Shown: positions 25,080 through 38,700 of the stretch, one piece after another
How the letters are laid out: every line of letters begins with the position of its first letter
Position numbering within the stretch: the first letter of the stretch is position 1
Source of the DNA: Taenia hydatigena
Lineage: Eukaryota; Platyhelminthes; Cestoda; Cyclophyllidea; Taeniidae
Reading direction: 5' to 3'
DNA: 64,000 bases
NCBI GenBank assembly: GCA_036345935.2
Contig: JADWOT020001165.1
Coordinates: 106,001 to 170,000 of the forward strand
Position numbers and translations under genes: made by a program
The notes under the pieces: generated by a model
Databases searched by the model: none
Told to the model about the DNA's origin: nothing
What the model saw: only the letters and a program-made list of their open reading frames with translations

Positions 25080-26070
25080 CTGTGGAAAAAGAGGGACAAA
25101 ATTTGCGCCTTATAAATGGTCCCTTCCACTCAACAACGGAGTCTGGGCGTTAACTGCTCGCGTATGATTACCAAACTTAAACAAGTTAATGGGTAAGTAG
25201 ATAGCACAGTCGTGTAATTAAAAATTCAACACGCGATTCTCAATTCCGTAGTCTAATCGTGCGTGTTCTTCCTCACAAAATGAATTTGCTTTAATTGTGG
25301 CACTTAAGACAGCACTCAGCAAGCCATAGGCAGCACCCTTATCAGTGGTTAATTATCTTCACTATATAAGCCCGCTACTTCTAAATTAAGCCAGTATCCG
25401 TTCAGTGATAAAATGCTCTCGTTCGGGTGTTAGAATGTAAAATCAGGACCGCGATTGCTGTATTCTACACAAGAGAGGGCTGAGAAAGATCCTCAATAAT
25501 AGCTCTAACTAACGCACAAGCCTAAAAATATTGTCGCTTTTCTGAACCTTGGCAAAGACTCTTTCTCTCCATTATTCTCACTTAAAACTGGTTAACAGCC
25601 AAGCCATCATGCTCATGAACACTAGCTTGCAGCAGCTGCTACAAATAACTCTAGGTAGGTCTTTCTCAGCCCTCTCTTATGCAGACTACCGTAAGCGCAG
25701 CCCCGATTTTACATTCTGACACTCGAACGAAAACAATTTTATCACTGAACGGGCGCTAGCTTAATTTAGAAATAACAGGCTTATTTAGTGGAGGCAATTA
25801 ACCAGTGTCGAGGGGTGCTGCCTATGGCTTGCTGAGTGCCGTCTCAAGTCCCACTATTAAAGTAACTTCATTTTGTGGGGAAGAGCATGCACGATTAGAC
25901 CACGGTATTGAGAATCGCGTGTTGAATTTTTTATTACACGACTGTGCCATCTACTTACCCATTAATTTGTTTAAGTTTGGTAATTAAACGCGAGTAGTTG
26001 ACGCCCAGACTCCATTGTTGAGTGGAAGGGGCCATTTATAAGGCGTAAATTTTGTCCCTCTTTCCTACAG
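25080..26070. repeat. Imperfect inverted repeat, about 1 kb
   Basis: The left arm (25080-25492) and right arm (25657-26070) are reverse complements at roughly 80-85 percent by eye, with an unmatched centre of 164 bp. Shared words include GAGAGGGCTGAGAAAG at the inner ends and AGGGACAAAATTT near the outer ends. No target-site duplication is obvious. It could be a fold-back transposon, a non-autonomous terminal-inverted-repeat element, or an inverted duplication. It lies directly upstream of DUR3-like exon 1. Confidence 0.85.
25109..25118 (-). promoter_or_regulatory. TATA-like site facing the DUR3-like gene
   Basis: On the minus strand the sequence ATTTATAAGG lies about 60 bp upstream of the exon 1 ATG. 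The same ten bases occur on the plus strand at 26034-26043 in the other arm of the inverted repeat, facing away. Position and form suit a core promoter, but TATA-like words are common in AT-rich DNA. Confidence 0.25.
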
Positions 26071-26964
26071 CAGTGAATGGGTGGAGTGTGGATTATATGA
26101 GTTATGGGCTAGGTCGCACTGCGGGCAGCAAAGTAGAAACTGAGAACATTATCCTTAATTTCATACTTTGGTGGTAATTGAGGGAGGTAGGAAAGAATGG
26201 AACTAAAATTTAGTGGTTCAAGACAAAATTAGAGGTTGGTCGCAAGTCCTGAGGCTTGAAGCAGCATTATGCCCCGACAAAATAAGACGGATAACATTGC
26301 TAAAGCTATGAATATGGTCCTTGACCTCTGTCTATAGGATGGGCGGTAACACAACTGGAGCTCACTAAGGGAGACTTGGCGTAGGTTAATTTGGAAGAAA
26401 TTGCCGGAAGGGGACTAAAGCTGAGTTCAGTGCAGGTGGAAGTATGATAAGTTTGAGGAACTAGGAAAAGCAAATGAAGGAATGCACACATTGCATCTAA
26501 CTTTTGTGGCGAGTTTTTTCCCTCTGAGACGATTTAACGCACCTTGACAAAATTACTCGAATTTTCGCAAGTGGTTTGAATTACAATGTTAAAACGCTAA
26601 CATTTCTGCAAAGACTTGGAATTTGCTTCTAAAATAGGTGTCTATTTCTTGAACTTAGGCACTTAGATCTGATAATTATTAAAGTAGTATTCTTGCAATC
26701 TTCTAATCTGGAAAGAAGCAACATCTAATTCGTTGTTGCCTACAACATGCAGTTTTGCAAAGATTACGTAAGAGGAATCAAAGAATCTGTTGAGATCCTA
26801 TTGCCTCCTTGTTTATCTTGAACTCTCATTTTTGAACTAATGCATAAATGACCAGGTTTATGCTCCTTTCCGCCCAAGGCGTTACCTCTTGTAAAGTAGA
26901 GCGATTAAAAAATTGGCTCATCAGCTTAATCACTATTTATATGCTACAAAAATAAAAAAATACG

Positions 26965-27318
26965 CTAATAAAAGAGTCTTGCTACTTTCAAGGGCAGGCT
27001 CTTTTTATTGAAATAATGCTTGTGGAAATTAAAAGTTGGCAAGCTTGCAGGTGATTTCCTAAGGAAATTATCAGCTATACATTGCGACGGTGGAACAAAG
27101 CCTTGGCTCTCCATCCCTCGAGTTCTGGCGCTTTCTCCACCCAAAAGACTTTTAGAGGAAGAAAATGCAGCAGTCTCGACTCTCGCTGAAGCTGAGATAT
27201 TGATGTCTACGAGTTGGTCCATCTTGTCGACAACACTGACACCTTGTGTACTAGTTGCACGAACCGGTAGCGCATGAATCAATGGCATGACTTTGATTTC
27301 CCAACGCACAGCCAACAT
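26965..27318 (-). CDS. Hypothetical 117-codon ORF, Ser/Ala-rich centre
   Basis: The frame runs from ATG to stop uninterrupted and has a disordered-looking middle (SASARVETAAFSSSKSLLGG), but no domain I recognise. An AATAAA motif at 27004-27009 on the same strand falls inside the last 15 codons, which argues against the annotated stop being used by a transcript ending there. It may be part of an exon or chance. Confidence 0.2.
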   Translation of the reverse strand: MLAVRWEIKVMPLIHALPVRATSTQGVSVVDKMDQLVDINISASARVETAAFSSSKSLLGGESARTRGMESQGFVPPSQCIADNFLRKSPASLPTFNFHKHYFNKKSLPLKVARLFY

Positions 27319-30300
27319 CTTGTGCCATTGATGGAGCGCACATTATGGTTGCAGTCACTTATTGTCTGATGCGCAAAATTTATTGCATCGATAATGTTTG
27401 TGCTCTAAATTGAGCTCTTGAATGCGGCATTTGTATTGGTCCATGATTTTCAGATACAGTTAGCATAATGGGTTCATTTCGGATTTTATCGCAATGCTAA
27501 TGTAGGGGCTGATTCAGTCTTGTTCACATGCACAGCCATTAAATCTGTTTCAGTTCCATATGAATGGTAAAGTATTATTAATTCTATTCCCCATTTTGTT
27601 AGCCTATTTTGACAAAACGTTTAATTGAAACACTAAGCAGGTGTGCTTTACATTAGTTATCTGCCTTGCTTCCATTAGGCACATTGGCAGCGATAAAATG
27701 AGTCAATTATAGATCATGCCATTCGCCCACCTGCATACTCACTGCATTCGATCCATTTACACACTAAAATTAGCAATTGTGTAGAAGACTTACAGGCACT
27801 GATTTAGGCTCAAACGCGTAAGGATTTGTAATCGCCAAGCCTCAATGCTTTGTAATGCAGCAGTATTCCTGCTGCCACCTAAGATAATCAAGGGTTTTTA
27901 TATGGTAACACCGTTGATCATTATGGATCAACACCAGCGCAATTACCATTTGATTGGTAAATAAAACGTTAATGCTGTCGCGCAAAGCTACATAATTCCT
28001 TGAATCAATTTTTTGCAAACTTTGCATCCTAACTGATGAGGCACTGGGATTAAATCTTTAAGTTGCAGCATTTGATTCAAAACTAGCCTTAGCTTTGCAC
28101 ATGTTCATCTAGTAAACGTTCAAGTCATCTGCAAAAATTCTTTAATGCTATTTATGAACCACTCATTCAAAGCCAACGCTAACAAAAGACGATCATATCA
28201 ACTATTAAGTGAACTGAATGATGGCTCGAAATTAAGCACGCCAAATTAGGAGAAGTTCATGTTACTAGAGTGTATTAAATAAAAATTAGCATGCAATTTT
28301 ACGATGCGATGCTCAAACCCACAGAAAGGGAAGACTTTAATAAAGGATTGGGTTATCGGCGAAAAGATCGCTTGCCATCGCTCTAATTGGTGCTAATTGT
28401 TTACCGGATACACAATAGGATTTCTCCTTTGAGTATATATAAGCTAAATATTTTAGTGTGTGAAAAAACCAAGGAATTCTTTTGTATTTAACTACTTAAT
28501 ACCTAACCTTTGCTATAGTGAGGCAACATGCTAAGCACGAGATTCATCTAACCCAGCCTAAGCATACTTGAACGCCATTTCAATGGCTCCACCAAACAGA
28601 AAGTTAGCAATCAACCTGAACAGCCGCATCAATCACAAAGAAATGCAAGAAGGCGCACTCGCTCTTTAACAATTAGGTGGCTGTCACTAGACTGCTATTT
28701 TACTCTTGTAAGCAAAGACAGCATGCCAATGAGGGAGACGAAAACACGGCCGGCGAATGCGTAAGTGGTGAGCAAAAGACCAAGAGGCAATAGCAACGCC
28801 TGATGCCGCAACAGCTAGGCATTTAATACAAGTCAAAAATAGCATCTCGACAATTAATGAACAACTGCGAATTTCTGTAGCGTTTTAGGCTAGAAAATTA
28901 ATAATTGCGCCCTGATAAAATCTCAGTAGCCAGCATAAGCACCTTTGCGGGATGACGCGATGATGACCAGTTCTACTGCATAGCACCAATTGTCGAACGT
29001 CTCACCGGTGCATGTGCAACATGCAGATGCGATGCACAAGGCTGTGCATTTATGACCCTGTTTCCAAATATTCTTAACGAGGTGATTTGCATTTGATAAA
29101 CGTTGGTCTCACCAAGTTATTACTGGATTGCTATGCACATTGGCCGATATCTATAGTGAATTGCAGGATGTTGGAAAACAGGAAGGGAAAGTGAATGCTT
29201 AGAGTTATGTGGTGGACTTGTCGTAAATTAGCCCGACAATTGTGGCTATCCCGAGAGCCATCAATGCAATGTGCGAATTAAGCCAACTGTGACAACCGTA
29301 GCAGTGTCCAGTTGTTCATGTGTGCAGCTAAAGCATCTGCAGATCATCTGTCACAATTATTTTGACGAATGTGACTAATATTTCTGATATTTTTACTCCA
29401 CAACACTCTAAGACGAGAATGTTGAATAAATACAGAAGCGGTTAACAAAGTTAAGAAGACAGAGCATTAATTTAGCAAAGATTACTGCATTTGGTCTCTA
29501 CGGGGCCGAAATAGCTCGCGTAATCAGAAGCAGAGTAAAACAAGTGGCCAAAGCACTGCGATCTAGCAGGGGAAGGTGCCTTTGAGTGTGCTCTGAAATC
29601 AAGCAGCATCTACCTACTGTGTAGGTTCACTTTTATGCTCGGCTGCCGCTTCGTATCACGTCAACGAATTTCATTACTTTGAGGATTAACACACACATTT
29701 AAATGCAGAAATTCAAATCGGGTTGAATCATTCCGAAATCTCTGAGCGTGAATTAGAGAGAGGTCAAAAAGTCAAGTTATGTCTGCAAAGATGTAAGAAG
29801 TCATAATGAACCTGCGAAACGTCATTTGAATAATATTTGGTACTGCGCATACTCTTGCAGCGCATTGATGCTGGTGCTGGTGATGTTGATAAGGTAGAAA
29901 ATATCCAATGGTAAGCAGACTACATGCATGAGTGTTTTCGCATTATGATTAAGCGTCCTTCACCCCAGATATTGTTACTCATTAGGTGGTAGCAGTAGGA
30001 TGCATGTGATCAATTTGCCAAGGAAGGACCCGAGGCTGATACACCGTTGCTTTGCATTTTCTGTCAAAGCATGTCGCTCCATACCGAGGCACGCAGGCGG
30101 TCATTAAATTCATTTTCACCCTACCAACATACAACAAAGCCTCTTTTATATGCGCTGATATCCTCGTTCCATTCTCGCCTTAGGCTGGACATAGAGTTAG
30201 CTGCTGACTTGAGTTATGCATTCGTCGCCAAACCGCATGAGTTAAAATTTGCCATCCAATCCTACCGGTGACTTGTACGAGATTATCTGCAAACTCGCCA

Positions 30301-33300
30301 AGCATGAGAAAATCGAGCAGGTCTCTAAAAGGCCTCATAAATACAGCGATATGGGTTTTCGGTGACGTCAAAATAAACTGCAGGTTTATGGAAAGACGGA
30401 CTACTTTCTTTAGTTCAGGAGGTCTCCGAAGCCATCAGCACCTACCGAAGGTTATGCCTAAATGCGAGAGTACAAACTCCGAGGATTAAATTTGCTCGTG
30501 AATCTAAACAGATAGTCGAGAAATGGGTCACTCCACTATTCAAGTTCTTTTGCTATATTAAGGTGTGGTGTTTTGACAATGGGCCATTGGCGCATGAGGC
30601 TTTCATGCCACCAAAATGGTTTCGTGGGTGTAAAATTTCACTCAGTATAGAACAGGGCGCAATCAGAGCCGTCCACCATCAGTGCTCGCGTGATTTTCTT
30701 TAAGTAATAAACTATCAGCCATCACATAACGAACGCTCTTTTCAAAAAACGCTGTCGACCACGATGAAAAGATATAGAGTTAGCGTGAAGCCTGCGTGTA
30801 TTGCTAGCCCAGCAGCAAGCAACTTCATTTTATTCAAACAGTTTGCACCAGGGTTTTACAAAGAAAGGGAAGAACAAACCAATACCTAGACAGCGGTTGT
30901 AAGCTGCGCCAAGTAAATGGAGTAATGCCTGCAGTAAAGTATTCGCCAAAGAATTCTGTGCAGCGAAGGCGCATTTCTGTGCTTGCGTTTCTTTCAATCG
31001 CGGCGTGGCAAATAAAGGCATAAATTTAGGATTTTGCGCGAGATGCCAAAGCTATGGCTGTAGAGCAGAGCACACACTGTATTCGATCGAAAGTAAGCAG
31101 ATGCAAACTCGTAAATATGTGCTCTGCTGGTATGATTGAGAGATAAATTTAAGCTTGCGAATCGAGTAAACACAAACGGTACACATTGCGATTCTGGACT
31201 GCTGTGGAGTTTGAAAGAAAGTGCCTTTGACAAACAAATTTGGGCATTAGGCAAGGATAGTGCATAGACCATGCAATTTTTCCTACTTTTGATGCCATTA
31301 AAGTATCATGTTCGAGTAGTGGAAGACAAGCGAGCTAAAGCGAGACTAGCTTTCACCTGACACCTTCGTTGCCTTGGGACAGAAGAGAGTTAAATGTGCC
31401 CCTAATGCCCATGGTGCAAAACATTTGCCACAGTGTCACCCGAGGCTTTCTTAAACAGCGATTGTTGTTGCAGATTCAGAAAGTTCGGAAATAAAATATT
31501 CATTTTGAATGGATAAACAGCAAAGCCTGCACCGGGTCCTGTTAGACGTAGTTCAAAGAGTCCCAGGCTGCGGCTCGTACGTCACAGCAAACAAATAGGC
31601 TTTTATTCAATTACGCGTAAAAGCACATTTCGAACATTTGAGCTTGACCAGGTGCCTATCAATTACTTGCAATCGCGCAGCGAGGCACGTAGAGAAGAAG
31701 TTCGACCAGATATGGCAGGTAAATGGTTTCGAGTTCGTGCGTGCGCTTAGCCTATCCCGGCACGTACCCGCAACCACTCGCCTGCCTGGCTAGCATGTTG
31801 AAATGATTAAAAATTTTCTTTTTAGGGGAATGCATGGCTCATACTCACTGTCATAGTAGAGATTCCCAAGTCTCATGCAGCGCATACATTCTACTGAGCC
31901 TGCTTATGGGGATTTTGGACTAGACATAAGGCTCCTAAGTCCTATTTGCTCGAAAATCTCGGAATGACTCTTTATCTACCCATATTCATAAGCATGCATG
32001 TACCCCAAATGTGCGGACAGGTGAGTTTTGCACAATGCTTATTCGTGTGCGAAGGTGCATATGTGATCATGCGCGCGTGCTTGTACTCCAACACACATTA
32101 TGCCATCTGAAAAGGATGTAGGAATTAAAATTGTAGAGCTTCATGCTGCAAAATATTTGCAACAGACAAATGAATGTCTACAGTGGGGTGCTGTATAGTG
32201 CTCAAGCTATAACGTCAATTCCTTTTTATGTCCCCAATGGGAAAGGAATATGAGCTACCGAGGCTGCACGTAGCAAAACGATTTTTGCTTCTTCTATGTA
32301 CCAAAAGGTCCTGTAAAACAGCATGCAGTCGTTGCTGTAAGCGATGGTTTCCTAGAAGTAAGGACATGAAGATAGACATGTTTCAATTCCGTCCATAAGG
32401 ACTTATCACCTGCTACTTACCAAGCGTCTAATTTATCTTGCTTCACTTTACTCTACTTCGGTTGATCTTAAAGTCTTGTTCCATTCTATTCCATCATGCA
32501 CCCATCAGCAATAGAGGAGACATGAATCCCTACTCTATAGTGTACAAAGGGTTGGTATAAACGTAGCCTTCTGAAATTACCGACAAACGGAGTGGTAACG
32601 CATAATTATTTCTGCCTCTTTGCCACGGGAGACAAAATTTTATGACGGTAGGCGATGATGTGTTATGATCGGTGGCAAGTTCTCAAGTTTCTTTCGCTTT
32701 CTGTCACTCCTCACTCATCAGACTCCATCAAAATTATCTCGGCACACATGCATGGAGCACATTCGTCTGGTTTTACTCAGCTACTTTTTAGAGGTTAATT
32801 TTGTGCGATTTAAGTAGCGCCTGTAAATATCATGGGTACTTTAAACCAAGTCAGCCTCGTTTACCCACTCAAAGCTGACAAAACTGACCATTGCACATTC
32901 ACAGGGTAGAATAGATAGACAGGTACGTGGTGGGTTAACAGATAAAGGCACTGACAAGGTGGTAGGCAGAAGACTCTACTTGTGTCACTTCCCTTCACTT
33001 CTGTTTCTACGCCCCACTCCAATAGCTAAAAACTAAGATGTGATCAAATAAACACTTTAATGCGTTGATGAAGGAAAATAACCTTTAAAGAACAGAGATG
33101 GAATATGGACCGTCATCAGCGATCACGTTTTAGTTGTAGCAAATAGAGGAAGGCGAAGCCTATATGAATGTCTGGTTTCTTTAAGTCTTCCCAGCGCGGT
33201 AACTTGAAGGCCATAACCTGGCGTATTAGGGACGAGTAACAAAAAGTAAAAGGAATGGGCGAGGGCTACTGCGAACTCACGCGACCGGGATGCGGTGGGT

Positions 33301-35700
33301 AAGCACACTGCAAAGCCCTCACATATCACCGAGGTAAATGAGAAAGAGCCCGCCAATCACCTCTAGTCCACTGAAGAAATGCTACATAGCACATATCTTG
33401 ACGATGTCTAGACTTATCTCGAATAACAGCAGAGGAAAGACAATGACAAACCAGATCTTGCATAGTGTCAATTAAATATCAGGAGCCGCGACACTGACAA
33501 GTCTATTAAGTAAAGCTAGGGCGTGAAGGGCAGAGTGGAAAACGGGTCCTTTCTGTTGATGAAATTAGGATTGTTTTTCATCGTGGATTGTGAGAATTTT
33601 TGCAAAGGATTGTGATGCGGCATTGTCAAAAGGTGATTACTGTAAACTGTGTCCATGGCGGAGCTAGAAACTTTCATTTCTAGACCCAAAGGAGCGGTCA
33701 TGTGTGAAGTAAATGGATGAGCGTCGTTTCTGTCGCATCCTATTTGACGACGAAATCAAATAAAATGCAAACAAATATAAACATGCATAAGATTTGTAAT
33801 AGAATTCATTTCGGAAACAAGTCTTTCAATTAATTGAGTCGCTCATCGTTTTTAAGGTTACCAGCAGTAACATCTTTCAATCCCGCTGATAAATTGGACT
33901 CGTTACCAAGCTAAAATCTCATGAATCCGGTAAATGGGGGACATTTTTTCAGAGTTATCCTGACTACTTAGGATTGCTTAGTGGCAATGACTGTATGGGA
34001 TATGAAGTTCACAAAACTGCGTCGCGTCTGGCGGGGTCATAATTCGCTGAGCATGAGCTCCTTAGCGAACGATTCGGAACCAGGATTCTGGCCTTGGCAT
34101 TACTTTGCACACAACTCGGGTAAAAATTAATTGCATTCAATGGTTTCTTACGATGCCTGTTATGCATAAATTAATAAGTCATTTACCATGTAATTCGACT
34201 TTGCCCTTAATTCCCAATATTTCATTCTTAATGCAGAGTAAAATTGCTTTACGGTAGTTAATACAATATCGACACCTGCGATCACGTATAAAATAGTCAC
34301 TTTTGGTTATTTATAAGCTATTTGGTTGTAGATAAACGTCGTCAGGGTAGGGTAAAAAAGACCTAATTGCGAAAGAGCTGCCTACCGCGTTTTACTTTTA
34401 TTGAAACTTACAGAATGGCGTTGGATTCAACTGGTGGTTTAGATCAATGCATGCTAAGGCATTGCACATGCAAAACAATTGCAAATTTGCCCAAGTGCAC
34501 TGTTCCTTAAGTATTTCTCACATTGATCTGGAACTGATCTTCCTATGGCCCTGGCTGCCAAATCGCTGCGGTCTCCTGCAAAACAACAACATTTTATGCC
34601 ATGCAGCTGCACAAAGGTTGTACTATAACGGAAAACCAGAGAGTGCGAATATTATAATGCGCTTCATTTTGTTCATCTTAATCTGGATTTATTCAAAATT
34701 AGGTCTCAAGTGTTGAGTTACCTCTGTTTCAGTGAAGTTGCAAGACGTTTAATAAATAAAAATGCCTCCGTTACACTAGAAATTGCTTTAACACGAAATT
34801 AGGTGGCATTAGCGCATATTTGCGACCTGTATTCTTGGTTTTATGTGTACAGTTGTTTTAATTTTACCCAGCTGTTTTTTCTATCGCTGACAGCTATGAT
34901 ATTTCCCTTTTATAAAATAAAAACAGACCTGGCAGAGAGTTAAGGAGCCTATTTTGAAAAGAAAGCTAAGTTAACACAGACATGCAGAGATGCACCATAT
35001 TCTGTTCGTATGGATTCAAAACCAGTCAGAATTCCAATGCAGCAGCATATTCTATTTAGCAATTACTTCGGGCAGTTCTTGAACAAAATTACAAAAAGAA
35101 AGATCTGGCTGATGATAAGAGCGCCTAGGTTGACACAAAATTTGGTACCTCTGAGACCAAATTCGATCCAAGCTGAAAGCCAGATGTATGTTTTGTTCTG
35201 GAAATGCTTACAATAAAGCTATGGAGCAAAACTTTTTTCCTCTCTCTTATGATCTAAAATCGGCCAGAAATAAGACCTAGCATCCTAATTTCCTTTACAA
35301 TCACTTGAGGAATTTCTAATCTTACAATCTCAATATAGGTGCAGTCAAAGCGTAATGATTACGTTTTGGTAAAGAGATCAAGACTGGCGAAACAGCAGAT
35401 CGTCTATTGTTTTTACCCACATTGATGAGAATCAGAAATCAGCAGTTTATTTGTATCTTAAACCGACAGCAACAGTTTTTATTTTAAAATCGGACAAGGT
35501 AGGTATGCCCGATGCACAGGGTCTCTATTGTAGCAAGGAAAGCTGGGAGGCTACAGGTCCAGAGATGCGCTCTTTCATCTGTTGTAATCAAGAAGTGCTC
35601 TGAATTGAGATTCCTCAGCTCACTTTCTACTGAGAATTCTTGCAGCACTTGTCGTTGTAAAATCTGGCACTGTAGGTGCGACCAAAGTTAAATTGCCTAC

Positions 35701-35790
35701 CTTGGCAAAGAAAGCCGAGTACAGTGGTGAAGCAAATTACAAAAGCAAGGAAAGGCATGTGCACACAGAGCAAAGCTAAAGTGGTTCGGA
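35701..35790 (-). CDS. Candidate isolated exon encoding one membrane helix
   Basis: A 90 bp open segment lies between a TTCAAG acceptor and a GTAGGC donor, phase 1 to 1. It encodes TTLALLCVHMPFLAFVICFT and more hydrophobic residues, a good single helix. No neighbouring exon was found and the family is unknown. Chance is possible. Confidence 0.2.
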
Positions 35791-38700
35791 CTTGAACAGG
35801 AATGACACGGATGTATAAGAAGGGATGGATAAAGTAAAGTCGACTAGGGTAAATCAAGCAATGAATTTTTATAAAAGAATAGATGACTTGAAGGAATAGG
35901 AGCGATTCCGTGCTTCCGAAACAGTTTTCATTTCTTCCTATTAATGACATTATATAGGTATTCTACTTTTTCTAAACCTGCTTTTGATTTCTCTTCCTTC
36001 CTATACACAACCTATTAGTGTGTCACTTCACTTTAGCGCATCATTTCAATATTGCCACATCTGGTACCCGGTGTGAACCACATGAAAGGGGTAAGCTGCG
36101 ATTGACTTCTTCTAGTTTGCTATTCAAAAAAGCAATCTTTTTACATCAGGCCAATTCCTTCATGCATCATTAAGCCATATAACTACATGAATGAACAAAT
36201 GGATTAGTCTAGAAAAGGAGAGAAGAGGGTGGGAAAGAAATGAAGAACGCTGAGCTACAACTCCATATTTTGCGATTTCTTACCCTTCAATCATTTTCCT
36301 TTCTCCTTTAGCTGAAAGTCCATGTCACCTTGCTCTTATCAAAGGGACGTATGGACAGCTACTGCCATTCCTTATGCAAAGTGACAATTACCACAGGCAT
36401 AAAAATTAGGAATACTTGAGAGAAAAGTCCCTCTACTAACTCAGTAGCAATCTTTGGGGGTAAAATCGCCGGATCCTTTAATCACTATTCAACCCTGCAC
36501 TACACGTGCTGTGCCGAACTTGCTGTTCTTGCCTCGGGTGTGCCCTAAATCCCCAAATAAGCAGCTGCATCAGGAGACCTGCTGCCGCACGACAACTTGC
36601 CTGATACTCATGTGCCCCTGCGGAAGCACTGTAGCACGTACGAAGTCTCGGCTTGACTAGATCTGACAAGATTGGACTAAGTCAGAATAAATCAGATTGG
36701 CGACCCAGGCCAAATTATGGCAGCCTTATTAAAGCGCCTTATACGTCACTATTCAAGTCAGCCTTAACACTCTGACTTGACCTGCCCAATTAGCTAGGCA
36801 CAACTTCGTGCAATGTGATACGAACCCTTCTCCTTCATTTGCAAAGGCATTAGTGAATCAAGGTACACACACGAAGTAGGTCTAATGATGTCCTCGAAAT
36901 GAGTGGAGAGAAGCTCTCCTGTATACGCCTCCTTTCTCATGTCTACTCTAGCGCATCTGCGGTGAGTATCTCCTTCGTCTCCTGCTACGCTCAATATGCT
37001 CTCGAGACTTGCGTCTTGCATTATATCGTGCTGTTTATGCTCCACATTATTAGCTCAAATAAAAAGGAGGAGTAAGCACTCACTGCATAATACTAGAAAC
37101 TCTCGTATTTCTAGCCCGCCTCAAGCTTTTCTTCCTCTCTCATTGTTCGAATTTAGTATCATTTCTCTCTAAATCCTCCTTCCACATCATCGTCTGCCAA
37201 CGTCCTCTTTGTAAATTCCCTTCATCTCTCTAATAGCCTTGCGTGATACTCGCAGGTGAGGTGAATGGGACACCTGCCACTGACCTGTCTGGCAGAAAGT
37301 GAGGCTCAGGGCTGTGTCCTTCGCAATACATTTCATTGACCATCTCTCTACTCGTTTTTACTCTTTTAGGGCCACAACCCTATCCATGGATAAAAAGGTC
37401 TATGCAATAAAGCACTGCACTCATTTTTGGTCTTTTATTAAATGAGCAAAATAAGCTTGCGGGAGTGTAGTTCAGCAGTTTTGACGGTTCCTCTGAATGT
37501 ATGGCTGAGTTAAATGGACTGCGTATCGGCACATCATTGCACCACCCCCTTCGGCTCATTAAACTACTATTATGGTGGGAATGCTTCAATCAGAGATGGC
37601 TACTAAGGTAAGGTTCAACACTAGACTGAGGGCGAATAATGAATTACACTTCTGGCAGAGGTATCTCTTCTTTGGTCGCTATCTTTCTTCCTTCATTCCT
37701 ACAGGCTATAGCACACTGCCACGAAATTTCACTTTGCCATCTTTATCTCAAACAAGTGCGATGCTACCAGAGCATCAGATTCATGAATGCTCCTCTCTGC
37801 CTCCTATTACTACTACCGTTCGACATGTTGTGCCGCTTCCCTGGCCGACTTCCATGCATCTACCTTCCTTCGCATCGGTCTGACAGATACACGAGCGATT
37901 GTCACTGCGACTCGTTAAATACTTCACTCTTCGCCACTTGAGGCCTGTCATCATATGTTAGAAATTGAACGAATGCGTAAATGCTACCTCACTTAATCAA
38001 ATCGCTGACAAAATAGCTCAACAGCTTGAACTGCTTAGGAATGGCTCACGAGTACTCTAGCGAAATTTGAGAGCTCTACGTTCACGAAATGCAAGGCATG
38101 TGGAAACTGTGACAATTTCAATCTATCTATTTCACTCCGCATATGCTGTGCAAGGCATCTACATTCAGATGTTCCATGGACCGAGCATCCAACACATAAA
38201 TGGACAGCATGGTGTAAACACAGGTGAGATAACAAGTTGGTGGTGTCAAAATACTGATCAAATGAGTCAATAAAACAAAGCCAACCAAATCATAATTTGC
38301 CGTGGCTTGAGCAAAGTATGGTGAGTTACGCCTTTTAAAAATCATCCTCATTTTACAAGTGCAAATACTTAAAGCTGGACAAACTGCGCACATACACGTT
38401 GGCATGTGGATACTTGGGCAATAAAGGCAGTTGATGAAATTGTTGGAGTGAGTTGGTCACATTCACTGGCTTGTGCCTGTCGTACACGCGGCAGACTCGA
38501 GTGCAAACGACACGGAATTAGTCATCCCATCCTCGGCATTTATACCTCCAGAACTAATAAAATGATTAGATAGAGTTGTAATTTATTTGCACTATATTGA
38601 GCACAGAGCAAAAACCAGAGTTTGCTTTTCTCACATCATAAGTCAACGAAAACTACCCATGCAAAGAGATTTGTGATCACTGATCGCCTCATGTCTAATA

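Noticed and set aside
35701..35790. Treating the isolated helix exon as another DUR3-like exon
   Set aside because: Phase agrees with exon 4, but residues do not align beyond general hydrophobicity.
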